Source: Pseudomonas syringae (GTDB lineage Bacteria > Pseudomonadota > Gammaproteobacteria > Pseudomonadales > Pseudomonadaceae). From it: DNA of 32,249 nucleotides. Both the position numbers and the translations under genes were made by a program. A model generated the notes under the pieces. It was given only the letters and a program-made list of their open reading frames with translations, made no database searches and was not told where the DNA came from. The first letter of the stretch is position 1. The number at the start of each line of letters is the position of its first letter. The stretch is taken from assembly GCF_001698815.1 (NCBI RefSeq), contig NZ_LGSI01000008.1:1-32249 (forward strand), given 5' to 3'. Of the stretch, positions 1 through 7,428 are shown piece after piece.

Positions 1-243
1 GATCTCTGCGACCGCCTCGCGAATGAATTCGCTCCTACTTCATCCCGGCCAGCGCGCCACCCCAATCTGATGCGGACTGGTGATTGAAACGCGCCACAGT
101 CCCGTGGGAGCGAGGCTTGCCCGCGAAGAGGCCGGGACATTCAACCCTTCTTCTGTGCCTGAAAGACCGATTCGCGGGCAAGCCTCGCTCCAACGGGATC
201 TACGCGATCTCTGCGACCGCCTCGCAAATGAATTTGCCCCTAC
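1..243. repeat. REP/BIME cluster with a duplicated 38-base unit
   Basis: Four REP-like elements lie here: inverted copies at 15-38, 171-194 and 220-243, and a direct copy at 104-133. The 171-194 and 104-133 elements face each other and share the core GCGAGGCTTGC, so they can form a long hairpin. Bases 1-38 and 206-243 are near-identical direct repeats (about 35 of 38 matching), both reading GATCTCTGCGACCGCCTCGC at the start. The cluster is non-coding. It precedes the gene starting at 362 and may end the transcript of a gene outside the window. Bases 244-361 probably hold the promoter of the methyltransferase-like gene, but no convincing -35/-10 pair was found. Confidence 0.85.
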
Positions 244-361
244 GGTGGGCCTTTTCGCGTATAGATCATCCAGCACTAATCACCTCACAAAATGTGTGAT
301 CCGTCGCGCAAAACCCCGTGCTAGCCTGCGGCCTGACCTTTTCAAGCCTCAAGGACGGACC

Positions 362-1189
362 ATGAAGTTTGCGCTTATCACCTGCTCTTTACTCGGTGCG
401 CTGGCCGCTCCCCTGGCTATCGCCGCCGCGCCCGCATCTACCGTCACCGACGCCCAATTCGCCCAGGTGTTGAACGGCGACTGGCGGGCCCCGCAAAACA
501 GCGCCCGTGATGTGTATCGTCACCCGCAACAAACCCTGCAGTTCTTCGGCCTGCGGCCTGAGCAAACCCTGATCGAGATCACGCCGGGCAACGGTTGGTA
601 CAGCGAACTGCTGGCGCCGCTGCTCAAGGATCACGGCCAGTACATTGCCGCAGTGGTCAATCCGGCAACCAGCGATTACGCACGCAAGGCGGCCGACAGC
701 CTGAAACAGAAATTCGCTGCCGACCCCGCCCATTACGGCAAAGCCCAGGTTATCGACTACGACCCGCAAACCCCGGCGTTCGGCAAACCGGCATCAGCGG
801 ACGCAGTGCTGACCTTTCGCAACGTACATAACTGGGTGCTGGCCGACGATGCCCCGGCAATGTTCAAGGCATTTTTTGCAGTGCTGAAACCGGGCGGCAC
901 ACTGGGCGTGGTTGATCATCGCGCCAAGGACGGGGCGTCCGTTGAGGCAATCAAGCAGAGTGGTTACCTGCCGACGGATTACATCGTGAAACTGGCGAAA
1001 GAGGCGGGGTTCGAGCTGGCCGGCCAGAGTGAAATCAATGCCAATCCCAAGGACACCAAGGATTACGCCCAAGGCGTCTGGACCTTGCCGCCCACCTTCC
1101 GGCTCGGCGATCAGGACCGCGCCAAATACGCGGCTATCGGCGAATCCGACCGGCTGACGTTACGTTTTATCAAGCCAGCAGCGCACTGA
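362..1189 (+). CDS. Secreted class I SAM-dependent methyltransferase-like protein
   Basis: This 275-residue protein has a clear Sec signal peptide: basic start, hydrophobic residues 4-20, and an Ala-rich cleavage region around 21-25. The mature part resembles the predicted methyltransferases of COG4798. A motif I-like segment at 71-80 (IEITPGNGWY) would correspond to the SAM-binding loop. It is followed by VVN around 98-100, a FRNVHNW block at 152-158 and a KPGG turn at 176-179, as in class I methyltransferases. The ATG at 362 is preferred over upstream in-frame starts because AAGGA lies 7 bases upstream and the signal peptide begins there. The gene stops one base before the convergent def gene. 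Family membership is well supported. The substrate is unknown, and a SAM enzyme outside the cytoplasm is puzzling. Confidence 0.88.
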   Translation: MKFALITCSLLGALAAPLAIAAAPASTVTDAQFAQVLNGDWRAPQNSARDVYRHPQQTLQFFGLRPEQTLIEITPGNGWYSELLAPLLKDHGQYIAAVVNPATSDYARKAADSLKQKFAADPAHYGKAQVIDYDPQTPAFGKPASADAVLTFRNVHNWVLADDAPAMFKAFFAVLKPGGTLGVVDHRAKDGASVEAIKQSGYLPTDYIVKLAKEAGFELAGQSEINANPKDTKDYAQGVWTLPPTFRLGDQDRAKYAAIGESDRLTLRFIKPAAH

Positions 1190-1190
1190 G

Positions 1191-1730
1191 TCATTCGTCG
1201 GCATTCGGGTCCATGTCCGGAAACATCACGTCCATGAAACCGAACTTGCTGAAATCGGTGATGCGCGACGGGTACAAGCGCCCGATCAGGTGATCGCATT
1301 CGTGTTGCACCACCCGGGCGTGAAAACCGTGGGCGATGCGCTGGATTGGTTGCCCATCGGGATCGAAACCTTCGTATCGAATGCTTTGATAACGCTCAAC
1401 GGCACCACGCAGGCCAGGCACGGACAGGCAACCTTCCCAACCTTCTTCGAGGGTTGGGCTCAGGGGTGTGATCAGCGGATTGAGCAGAATGGTTTGCGGC
1501 ACCGCTTCAGCGTCCGGGTAGCGCTCGCTGCTTTCAAAACCGAAAATCACCAATTGCAGATCGACGCCAATCTGCGGTGCCGCCAGCCCTACGCCACCGA
1601 CGCTTTCCATGGTTTCAAACATGTCGGCGATCAGGGTCTTGAGCTCAGTCGTACCGAACATCGCTTCGGGCACTGCGGGAGCGATGCGCAGCAAACGCTC
1701 ATCGCCCATCTTGAGAATGTCGCGGATCAT
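1191..1730 (-). CDS. def: Peptide deformylase
   Basis: The 179-residue protein would remove the formyl group from the N-terminal methionine of new polypeptides in the cytoplasm. All three hallmark motifs are visible: GVGLAAPQ at 46-53, EGCLS at 99-103 with metal ligand Cys101, and QHECDHL at 142-148 with ligands His143 and His147 and catalytic Glu144. Length and motif spacing fit an active enzyme. The start has a strong Shine-Dalgarno (AAGGAGG about 7 bases upstream). The gene lies 45 bp downstream of the BrkB-like gene on the same strand, so they may be co-transcribed. It is not next to fmt in this window, so it may be a second deformylase, an inference that needs the rest of the genome. Confidence 0.97.
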   Translation of the reverse strand: MIRDILKMGDERLLRIAPAVPEAMFGTTELKTLIADMFETMESVGGVGLAAPQIGVDLQLVIFGFESSERYPDAEAVPQTILLNPLITPLSPTLEEGWEGCLSVPGLRGAVERYQSIRYEGFDPDGQPIQRIAHGFHARVVQHECDHLIGRLYPSRITDFSKFGFMDVMFPDMDPNADE

Positions 1731-1775
1731 GAATCGGCCTCCTTCAACGAAAACGTCATCCTGCCACAGCTGTGC

Positions 1776-2738
1776 TCAGGATTCGTCGGCCTTGGCAGGC
1801 AGTGGCACGGAATGGTCACGACCCAGTCCGGAAACATGCTGCTTCTCGGTGGACGCTACGCCGCCATCGCCCGCTTCCTTCTCGCCCGGGTCTTTGCCTT
1901 CAGAAGACATGTGCTCGATGACCGCGTTCATCTCCGCGCCCAGCAACAACACTGCCGCTGAAATATAGAAGTACAACAACAGCACAATTATCGCGCCGAT
2001 GCTGCCATACATGGCGTTGTAGTCGGCAAACGTCTTGACGTAATAACCGAAGCCCAGCGACGCGATGATCCAGACCACCACCGCCAGCACGGAACCGGGG
2101 GTGATAAAACGAAATTCCTGTTTAACGTCAGGCATCACGTAATAAATCAGCGCCACCGACACCATCAGCAGCGCGACGATCAACGGCCAGCGCAGGATCG
2201 TCCACAAGGTGACAATGAAATCTTCCATGCCGATCTGCGACGCCAGCCAGTTCATGACTTGCGGGCCAGTCACCATGAGCGCCGCTGCCGCCAGCAGCAT
2301 CATGGCGATGCCGACGGTGTAGAGCACCGACAACGGCAGGCGTTTCCAGACCGGGCGTCCTTCGACCACGTCATAGGCGGCATTCATGGCGCTCATCATC
2401 AGCCGCACGCCTGCGGACGCGGTCCACAGCGCAATGACGATACCAATCGACAGCAGTCCGCCTTTGGACTGTTGCAGTTGATCGATCACGGGGTTGACTT
2501 GTTCCAGCGCCTGGGGCGGCAGAACCAGCTCTGATTGCAGGCGCAACCAGGAGAAAAAATCGGGGAGATGCAGGAAACCGATCAGGGCGATCAGAAACAA
2601 CAAAAACGGGAATAAGGAAAACAGCATCTGGTACGCCAGCGCCGACGCGTAGGTCGACATCTCATCATCGAGGAACTCGCTGACGGTTCGCACCATTACC
2701 TTGAACGGCGAAAGTTTGCGCAATTCCGAAAAAATCAT
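1776..2738 (-). CDS. YihY/BrkB family inner-membrane protein
   Basis: This 320-residue protein has about six hydrophobic membrane segments. It carries the family's recognisable stretches: ASALAYQMLFSLFPF around 31-45, YNAMYGSIGAIIVLLLYFY in the last third, and the terminal LLGAEMNA. The family was once called ribonuclease BN by error and is now regarded as an integral membrane family of uncertain, possibly transport, function. The last 45 or so residues are polar, rich in Gly, Glu and Lys, and look like a disordered cytoplasmic tail. It is upstream of def on the same strand with a 45-bp gap. The ATG at 2738 begins a short cytoplasmic segment before the first membrane helix. Confidence 0.93.
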   Translation of the reverse strand: MIFSELRKLSPFKVMVRTVSEFLDDEMSTYASALAYQMLFSLFPFLLFLIALIGFLHLPDFFSWLRLQSELVLPPQALEQVNPVIDQLQQSKGGLLSIGIVIALWTASAGVRLMMSAMNAAYDVVEGRPVWKRLPLSVLYTVGIAMMLLAAAALMVTGPQVMNWLASQIGMEDFIVTLWTILRWPLIVALLMVSVALIYYVMPDVKQEFRFITPGSVLAVVVWIIASLGFGYYVKTFADYNAMYGSIGAIIVLLLYFYISAAVLLLGAEMNAVIEHMSSEGKDPGEKEAGDGGVASTEKQHVSGLGRDHSVPLPAKADES

Positions 2739-2903
2739 GGCGTTTCCTTCGCTGAATGGTGCCGAAACTATAGTGCCGAAACGACCAGGTTGACATTCGG
2801 CAGTTCTGCGTTGATCGAGGGCCTTGCCGCTCTGACAGGCGTTTTAGAGCTTAATGGACTGGTTGCCCGACAAAAAAGTTTCAAATCACCCAGGCCAGAC
2901 ATG

Positions 2904-2931
2904 ATAACGGCCATCCGAGGATGACCGTTAT
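2904..2931. other. Imperfect inverted repeat between CsbD and BrkB genes
   Basis: Arms ATAACGGCCATCC (2904-2916) and GGATGACCGTTAT (2919-2931) pair at 12 of 13 positions around a very short loop. It lies downstream of the csbD-like gene and upstream of the BrkB-like gene. No run of T follows on the minus strand, so it could be a Rho-independent terminator without a typical U tract, an mRNA-end stabiliser or an operator. Confidence 0.5.
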
Positions 2932-2971
2932 TTAAGTATCAACCCCGAATACCTAATCGGGACCGATAGCT

Positions 2972-3163
2972 TCATGCCTTATCGACGCCCTTTTTCACAG
3001 CGTCTTTGGCTTTGCCTACCGCTTGTTGAGTTTCGCCTTTGATTTCCTGAGCCTTGCCTTCTGCACGCAGTTTGGAGTTGTCGGTAGCTTTACCAACCCC
3101 TTGCTTGACGTTGCCGACAGCTTCGTTAGCCATGCCTTTAACTTTATCGCCAGTGCTGCTCAT
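2972..3163 (-). CDS. CsbD family small stress-response protein
   Basis: This 63-residue protein is very rich in Lys, Ala, Gly, Glu and Gln, with no Trp, Tyr or Phe. It consists of the CsbD-type repeating pattern ([19 protein letters not shown], then [19 protein letters not shown]). CsbD proteins are small, probably intrinsically flexible, abundant proteins made under general stress or phosphate starvation in many bacteria; their molecular function is not known. The start has a GGAG sequence about 8 bases upstream. It is flanked by noncoding sequence on both sides and looks monocistronic. Confidence 0.93.
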   Translation of the reverse strand: MSSTGDKVKGMANEAVGNVKQGVGKATDNSKLRAEGKAQEIKGETQQAVGKAKDAVKKGVDKA

Positions 3164-3423
3164 AGGTACTCTCCAGAGTAAAATTCGGGTGTCTTAACCT
3201 CGACATAAAGATTGACCCGCCTCCTTTGAGCAGAGTTTCAATTATTTTTACCCGCTGCACTGCCGCTCGTCAGGCCAGGCAACACGGGGAACCAGCGGTG
3301 TTTTTTCAGGCCATGCAGCAACTTTGACTTTAAGTTTGCCCGGCAACCCCCGAGAATGCGGCACGCAATCAGGCTGCCCTGACTCGGGTCAGTGCGCCGA
3401 CTATTCAGATCCACAGGAACATT

Positions 3424-3804
3424 ATGAAACTCGATAAAAAGCAGGCCATCGCACGCCGCAATCAGGAACTGGGCGGGGCCGTGCTCGGTACCAACAACAC
3501 CCACTTCACGGCGTTGAACACCAACAAGAACATCTGGTGGTTCGATCTTCCGCTCGGCCGGCTGGCGGTGGGTCAGTACGAATGGGTTCATCTGCTGCTG
3601 CACACGCCCAGCACTGATCAACTGCTGCATTTGAAGGTCACCACGGTCTTTCTGCGCGACCACATGGAAGGCCTGGTCGTGCGCAACCGAGGCAAACGCA
3701 AATCCACCGTGAGCCTGGAATTGAGCGCCGACAAGGATTCATTCCTCAAGGACGTGCGTCCGGACGGCGCGAACCTGAGTTTTGCCGGGTTCCTGCAGCC
3801 CTGA
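3424..3804 (+). CDS. Conserved hypothetical protein, 126 residues
   Basis: I do not recognise a named domain. The protein is basic and soluble, with no signal peptide or membrane helix. It begins with a Lys-rich segment (MKLDKKQAIARRNQELGG) and has a mixed, beta-looking middle (IWWFDLPLGRLAVGQYEWVHLLL) and a basic patch around 93-98 (RNRGKRK). The ATG is preceded by AGGAAC about 6 bases upstream. Real coding status is supported by the full-length open frame with Pseudomonas-like third-position GC and by the position of the start just after a ribosome binding site. The overlapping minus-strand frame at 3238-3663 is judged a shadow. The gene converges with the DUF2177 gene, with a perfect hairpin between them. 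Confidence 0.75.
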   Translation: MKLDKKQAIARRNQELGGAVLGTNNTHFTALNTNKNIWWFDLPLGRLAVGQYEWVHLLLHTPSTDQLLHLKVTTVFLRDHMEGLVVRNRGKRKSTVSLELSADKDSFLKDVRPDGANLSFAGFLQP

Positions 3805-3812
3805 TGTGACGG

Positions 3813-3845
3813 ACCTGCTCGTTGCCGTTGCAGTCACGAGCAGGT
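3813..3845. terminator. Hairpin between convergent genes
   Basis: A perfect 10-bp inverted repeat, ACCTGCTCGT (3813-3822) and ACGAGCAGGT (3836-3845), has a 13-base loop. It lies in the 50-bp gap between two converging genes, which suggests a shared bidirectional terminator. There is no T tract on either side, so intrinsic termination is uncertain. Confidence 0.5.
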
Positions 3846-3854
3846 GCGACACCT

Positions 3855-4256
3855 TCACGCCAGACGCTTGGTCACCAGATAACCGACCGTCGCCGCCACG
3901 GCCGATGCCACGGTACCCCACGCCAGATCCACCAACGCCATCTGCGCCGGCCAGCCCTGCAGCGTGGCCCAGTTGCTTAAGTCATAAGTGCCATAAGCCA
4001 CCAACCCCAGCATCGCGCCGCGCTTGATCGCATGGGTCAAGCTGTGGCGGCGCAAGGCCGACTGCACGGCGAAATACACCAGCCCCGCCGTATACAGCAG
4101 GTAAAACACCACCGCCGGCCCCGCCACAGGCTTGTCGACCATGATCGAACCGAGCCAACTGCGGTAAGTCGGGCCCATCAGCAAGCCGAGCCAGACACCG
4201 TCCAGGATCAGGAACGCCACCAGTGTACTCAGGTAAGCCGTCAGATTTCTTTTCAT
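3855..4256 (-). CDS. DUF2177 family integral membrane protein
   Basis: This 133-residue protein is almost entirely hydrophobic with four predicted membrane helices. It shows the family's typical segments: FLILDGVWLGLLMGPTYR near the N-terminus and AYGTYDLSNWATL around 90-102. The function of DUF2177 is unknown. The start ATG at 4256 is followed by a short basic segment (MKRNLTAY), as expected for an inner-membrane protein. Its 3' end converges with the 126-residue gene. Upstream, a 22-bp perfect REP palindrome pair separates it from the CvfB-like gene on the same strand, so the two are probably separate transcripts. Confidence 0.9.
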   Translation of the reverse strand: MKRNLTAYLSTLVAFLILDGVWLGLLMGPTYRSWLGSIMVDKPVAGPAVVFYLLYTAGLVYFAVQSALRRHSLTHAIKRGAMLGLVAYGTYDLSNWATLQGWPAQMALVDLAWGTVASAVAATVGYLVTKRLA

Positions 4257-4286
4257 AGGTCATCAGTATCAAATGGTTCCGGATCA

Positions 4287-4388
4287 GTAGGAGGGGACTT
4301 GTCCCCGAATGCGATGGATCAGTCTCCTGTACCCTCCAGACACTAACGCTGTCTGGCCTACCCCTATCGGGGACAAGTCCCCTCCTAC
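4287..4388. repeat. REP pair, perfect 22-bp inverted repeat with nested hairpin
   Basis: The arms at 4287-4308 (starting GTAGGAGGGGACTTG) and 4367-4388 (ending CAAGTCCCCTCCTAC) are perfect reverse complements over 22 bases. Inside lies a second perfect 7-bp hairpin, CCAGACA (4336-4342) and TGTCTGG (4350-4356). The element sits downstream of the CvfB-like gene. Its core differs from the GTAGGAGCGA and GTAGGACCGG types elsewhere in the window. Confidence 0.85.
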
Positions 4389-4410
4389 AATCTCGATTAA
4401 TGCGGCGAGA

Positions 4411-5247
4411 TCAAACCAGATCAATACGATCTACATGAATCACGATCTGGCCCTGCTTGTAGAGCGCGCCGATGGCTTTCTTGAAGTTGCCTTTGCTGAC
4501 GCCGAACAAGCCGCTGATGACCTGTGGATCGCTCTTGTCGCTGACTGGCAGCGTGCCGTTGTTTTCCCGCAGCTTGGCGAGGATTTTCGAGTTGAGGCTG
4601 CTGGAGGCCTCTGCGCCGACCGGTTGCAGGCTCAGACTGAGGTTGCCGTCAGTACGGATTTCCTTGATGAAACCCTTCTCTTGCTTGCCGGCACGCATGA
4701 ACTTGAACACTTCGTTCTTGTGGATCAAGCCCCAGTGCTTGTTGTTGATGATCGCCTTGAAACCCATATCGGTGGCTTCGGCAACCAGCAAATCAACTTC
4801 CTGGCCAACGGTGTAGGTGGCCGGCGTCTTGTCCAGATAGCGGTCCAGACGCGCAGTCGCAGTGATGCGGCGGGTGTGTTTGTCCAGGTAGACGTGGACC
4901 ACGCAATAGTCACCGGCCTGCAACGTGCGTTTCTCTTCCGAGTACGGCAGCAGCAAATCCTTGGGCAGGCCCCAATCGAGGAACACGCCAATGCTGTTGA
5001 CCTCAACGACTTTCAGGCTGGCGAATTCACCGACCTGAACCTTGGGTGTTTCAGTGGTGGCCAACAGCTTGTCTTCGCTGTCCAGATAAACGAAAACGTT
5101 GAGCCAGTCCTCATCTTCGCTAGGAATATCCTTGGGGATATAACGGTTGGGCAGCAGGATTTCGCCATCCGCCCCGCCATCCAGATACAGACCAAAGTTA
5201 GTGTGCTTCACGACTTGCAAGCTGTTGTAACGCCCGATTAACGCCAT
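4411..5247 (-). CDS. CvfB/YitL-type S1-like RNA-binding protein
   Basis: The 278-residue protein matches the CvfB family: several tandem S1-like beta-barrel segments followed by a C-terminal winged helix. The S1 units show the usual pattern of a Gly-rich strand then LLP (NFGLYLDGGADGEILLP, then SIGVFLDWGLPKDLLLP). The C-terminal 60 residues (SLNSKILAKLRENNG to QIVIHVDRIDLV) form the winged helix. CvfB binds nucleic acid, and in Staphylococcus it affects virulence gene expression; its role in Pseudomonas is not settled. I prefer the ATG at 5247 over an upstream TTG at 5253 because GAGGG lies at a suitable distance and the family usually starts MALIGRYN. Confidence 0.9.
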   Translation of the reverse strand: MALIGRYNSLQVVKHTNFGLYLDGGADGEILLPNRYIPKDIPSEDEDWLNVFVYLDSEDKLLATTETPKVQVGEFASLKVVEVNSIGVFLDWGLPKDLLLPYSEEKRTLQAGDYCVVHVYLDKHTRRITATARLDRYLDKTPATYTVGQEVDLLVAEATDMGFKAIINNKHWGLIHKNEVFKFMRAGKQEKGFIKEIRTDGNLSLSLQPVGAEASSSLNSKILAKLRENNGTLPVSDKSDPQVISGLFGVSKGNFKKAIGALYKQGQIVIHVDRIDLV

Positions 5248-5595
5248 TTCCAAATACCCTCATTACGTGGGCGTCATTCTACCCGAGTTTGTTGATCAGG
5301 ATCGCGACGCGCAAAGCATTGGGTAACGGGATGCTGGAACCCCCATAAAATTCAACAATTTGCTCCCCATTCGTCAGACTGATTCAGCTGTGACTAGCAG
5401 ATTTGTTCCTGCCCAATTCCGTCAAAAAACGACTTTTCAGCAGTAAAACAGTAAGTTAGTGAGCTAATTATCAGCAGATATAAATAATTCACGGCGCTCT
5501 GGGCATCGCTTTTAAGGCTATATTTCTAGAGCAATTGTCAAGCCATTCATATACAATTGCTGGCCGTATCAAGTTTATATAGGTTAATGGCAGCC
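5248..5595. other. AT-rich intergenic region with an 8-bp inverted repeat
   Basis: No open frame with a ribosome binding site was found here. Bases from about 5400 to 5580 are visibly richer in A and T than the rest of the window. They include the inverted repeat GCAATTGT (5531-5538) and ACAATTGC (5553-5560), separated by 14 bases, about 35 bp upstream of the small gene at 5596. It could be an operator or part of a promoter for that gene. I could not define a -35/-10 pair with correct spacing. Confidence 0.45.
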
Positions 5596-5775
5596 ATGCG
5601 CGTAAAAGCATCCAACTCCAAAGCAAAGCCAGCTCCAGCCGTTGAAACGAGCGACTCGATCAACGCCCAGATTGCTGCTTTTCTGAAGTCCGGTGGTGAA
5701 ATCCAGGAAATCGCCAAAGGCGTCAGCGGCCAGACTTTCGGCCCATCCAAGCAAATCACCCTCGGCAAAAAGTAA
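5596..5775 (+). CDS. Small basic protein, weakly SutA-like
   Basis: The 59-residue protein has a Lys/Ser/Pro-rich start (MRVKASNSKAKPAP), then an acidic-amphipathic helix and a loop (INAQIAAFLKSGGEIQEIAKG), then a short polar tail. From memory, the helix-loop segment resembles the C-terminal AFLxxGGxxQEI region of the RNA-polymerase-binding regulator SutA and similar small Pseudomonas proteins, but the long acidic N-terminus of SutA is absent. ATG codons at 5587 and 5596 are both possible. I chose 5596 because AGG at 5581-5583 is too close to 5587. The gene stands alone downstream of an AT-rich region. A regulatory role is only an inference. Confidence 0.65.
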   Translation: MRVKASNSKAKPAPAVETSDSINAQIAAFLKSGGEIQEIAKGVSGQTFGPSKQITLGKK

Positions 5776-5969
5776 TTTTCCCCCCGCTCCAGTTGTCGAT
5801 CTCTATGCGCTTTGATTCTCAGGGCGCTAGTGGATTGATCCTTCGCTGCATCAGCTAGACTCCCCGCTCAGCCTCTTGGCATACCTTCAGGATGCTCAGC
5901 TCGTTGCGCACTGACGCTGCGACGGGCAGGATGAAGCCCTTGGAGCAAGCCCCTTTGCGGAATGCACGA

Positions 5970-6482
5970 ATGAAGAACTGGATGCTTTTCGGCGCACTGA
6001 TTTGTCTGGGTGGTTGTGCATCGCACGGCTGCGACAACATGCTCGATGACAGTTACCCCGCAGGCAGCGCCTGTCGTGAACAACATTTGCTGTATCAGAA
6101 CGACATGTTGCAGGCCAAGCTGTTGATCAGCGAAGCCGACCGGGAAAACTATGAACTGGCTGAAGCCATGCTGCGCCGTGCTGGCATTGACGACGCCTCC
6201 GGTGAAGCCGAGTTCTATCAGGCTGTGCTGTTGATCCGTCAACAACGCGACCAGCCCCACGTCATCGAATTGCTGCAGGACGCTGCCCGGCGCAAGCACC
6301 CACTGGCCATTGCCCTGCTCGCCCAACAGCTGAGCATGAGCGACCAGAAACAGTCTGAACGCTACCGTGCCGACTATGCCGAGCTGGATGTCGCCAAGAG
6401 CGGTTATCCGTCTTTCGAGCAAGCGTTAGTAGTGATTCGCGGGCTGATCATTCCAGCGCCCCAGACCACCGCTTCCAACTGA
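5970..6482 (+). CDS. Small outer- or inner-membrane lipoprotein
   Basis: Starting at ATG 5970, the 170-residue product has a lipoprotein signal peptide: MKNWMLFGALICLGGC with the lipobox LGGC, so Cys16 would be lipidated. The residue after Cys is Ala, not Asp, which favours sorting to the outer membrane. The rest is helical and Gln/Ala/Leu-rich. The stretch LEU-ALA-rich pairs such as AEFYQAVLLIRQQRDQ and LQDAARRKHPLAIALLAQQL look like TPR/Sel1-type helices. In-frame upstream ATGs (5892, 5931) would bury the signal peptide and are rejected. Function is unknown. Confidence 0.8.
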   Translation: MKNWMLFGALICLGGCASHGCDNMLDDSYPAGSACREQHLLYQNDMLQAKLLISEADRENYELAEAMLRRAGIDDASGEAEFYQAVLLIRQQRDQPHVIELLQDAARRKHPLAIALLAQQLSMSDQKQSERYRADYAELDVAKSGYPSFEQALVVIRGLIIPAPQTTASN

Positions 6483-6484
6483 TC

Positions 6485-6519
6485 GCGCGCGGATCGACGA
6501 ACGGTCCGATCCCGCGCGC
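6485..6519 (+). terminator. GC-rich hairpin after the lipoprotein gene
   Basis: GCGCGCGGATCG (6485-6496) can pair with CGATCCCGCGCGC (6507-6519) with one bulged base around a 10-base loop, three bases after the stop codon. The stem is strong but no T run follows, so it may end or protect the mRNA. Confidence 0.45.
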
Positions 6520-6640
6520 ATTCGCCGGTATGCTTGCGAGGCTCTAGCTCGCGGTTTCTGTTGGGTCGCTGGCGATTTGCCGAAGCGCCGTTTTCGATAC
6601 GACTGCTCCGATCCCACTCCTCAACTCCAGGAGTGAGCAC

Positions 6641-7366
6641 ATGCTCAATATTCGTCATTACGTCCTGTCGTTGGGCGCCGTAATTATTTGTCAGTCCGCT
6701 TCTGCCCAGGTGCTGGAGCGGGAATTGGGTGCGTTCGATCTCAAGCTCGGCACTTCACCCGCGCGCAGCATGGCCCAGGGTCTGGTCACGCCAAACGGCA
6801 GCGGCTCCTTCCATGGCGGCCTGGACCTGACCCACGAAAGCGGCTTCTACGTCGGACAGTGGACACCCAGCGTCGGCATTACTGACGACACAACGCTGGA
6901 AGTTGACTCGTACATGGGTTTCAAGAAGCCCTTCGACAAAACCCTCGGCTATGAGATGGGCATCATTCGCTACAGCTATCCCGACACCAGCCAGCTGGAC
7001 AGCCATGAGTTCTACGCTGGCCTGCGCGTGCTGAACAGTCGCGTCGGCGCCGCATTCAGCAACGACATCGGCCGGCGCGACAGCACCTTGTTCGTTGATC
7101 TGGGCGGTATCGAACGGCTGGGCATCGGTGTACGCATGCAATATGCCAATCATCAGTTCGACACGCCGCAGCAGATCACCGACGGCGGCATGGTCAGCAT
7201 GTTCAACGACTGGTCACTGAACATCACGCGGCCGTGGATGGGCATCGACATGAACCTGATCTACAGCGGCTCAAGCCTGAGCGGCAGTGATTGCAGCGCC
7301 TACAGCGGCCATAATCCGCAGTGTGAAGGCACCTTCACCGTCAAGGCCGTGCGCGCGTTCTTCTGA
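6641..7366 (+). CDS. TorF family putative porin / outer-membrane beta-barrel
   Basis: The 241-residue protein has a signal peptide (residues 1-22, ending ASA before QVLERE). The mature part is made of alternating hydrophobic strands such as FHGGLDLTHESGFYVGQW, TTLEVDSYMGF, ESH-EFYAGLRVL and SLNITRPWMGIDMNLIYSG. It ends in Phe (RAFF), the usual beta-barrel C-terminal signature. The pattern GLDLTHESGFYVGQWxPSVG is typical of the TorF/TIGR02001 family, a conserved group of Gram-negative outer-membrane proteins with unclear substrate. The start has GGAG about 8 bases upstream. It is followed 62 bp later by the DUF6279 lipoprotein gene on the same strand. Confidence 0.88.
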   Translation: MLNIRHYVLSLGAVIICQSASAQVLERELGAFDLKLGTSPARSMAQGLVTPNGSGSFHGGLDLTHESGFYVGQWTPSVGITDDTTLEVDSYMGFKKPFDKTLGYEMGIIRYSYPDTSQLDSHEFYAGLRVLNSRVGAAFSNDIGRRDSTLFVDLGGIERLGIGVRMQYANHQFDTPQQITDGGMVSMFNDWSLNITRPWMGIDMNLIYSGSSLSGSDCSAYSGHNPQCEGTFTVKAVRAFF

Positions 7367-7428
7367 TCGACTGAACTGCTATCCTCAGGCCCGCTCTACA
7401 GGATAAGCAGGTCAATCGAGGAGTCTTC

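Noticed and set aside
3238..3663. Minus-strand open frame of 141 codons overlapping the 126-residue gene
   Set aside because: It lacks a good ribosome binding site and has a composition typical of a shadow frame; the plus-strand gene has a ribosome binding site and sensible protein composition.
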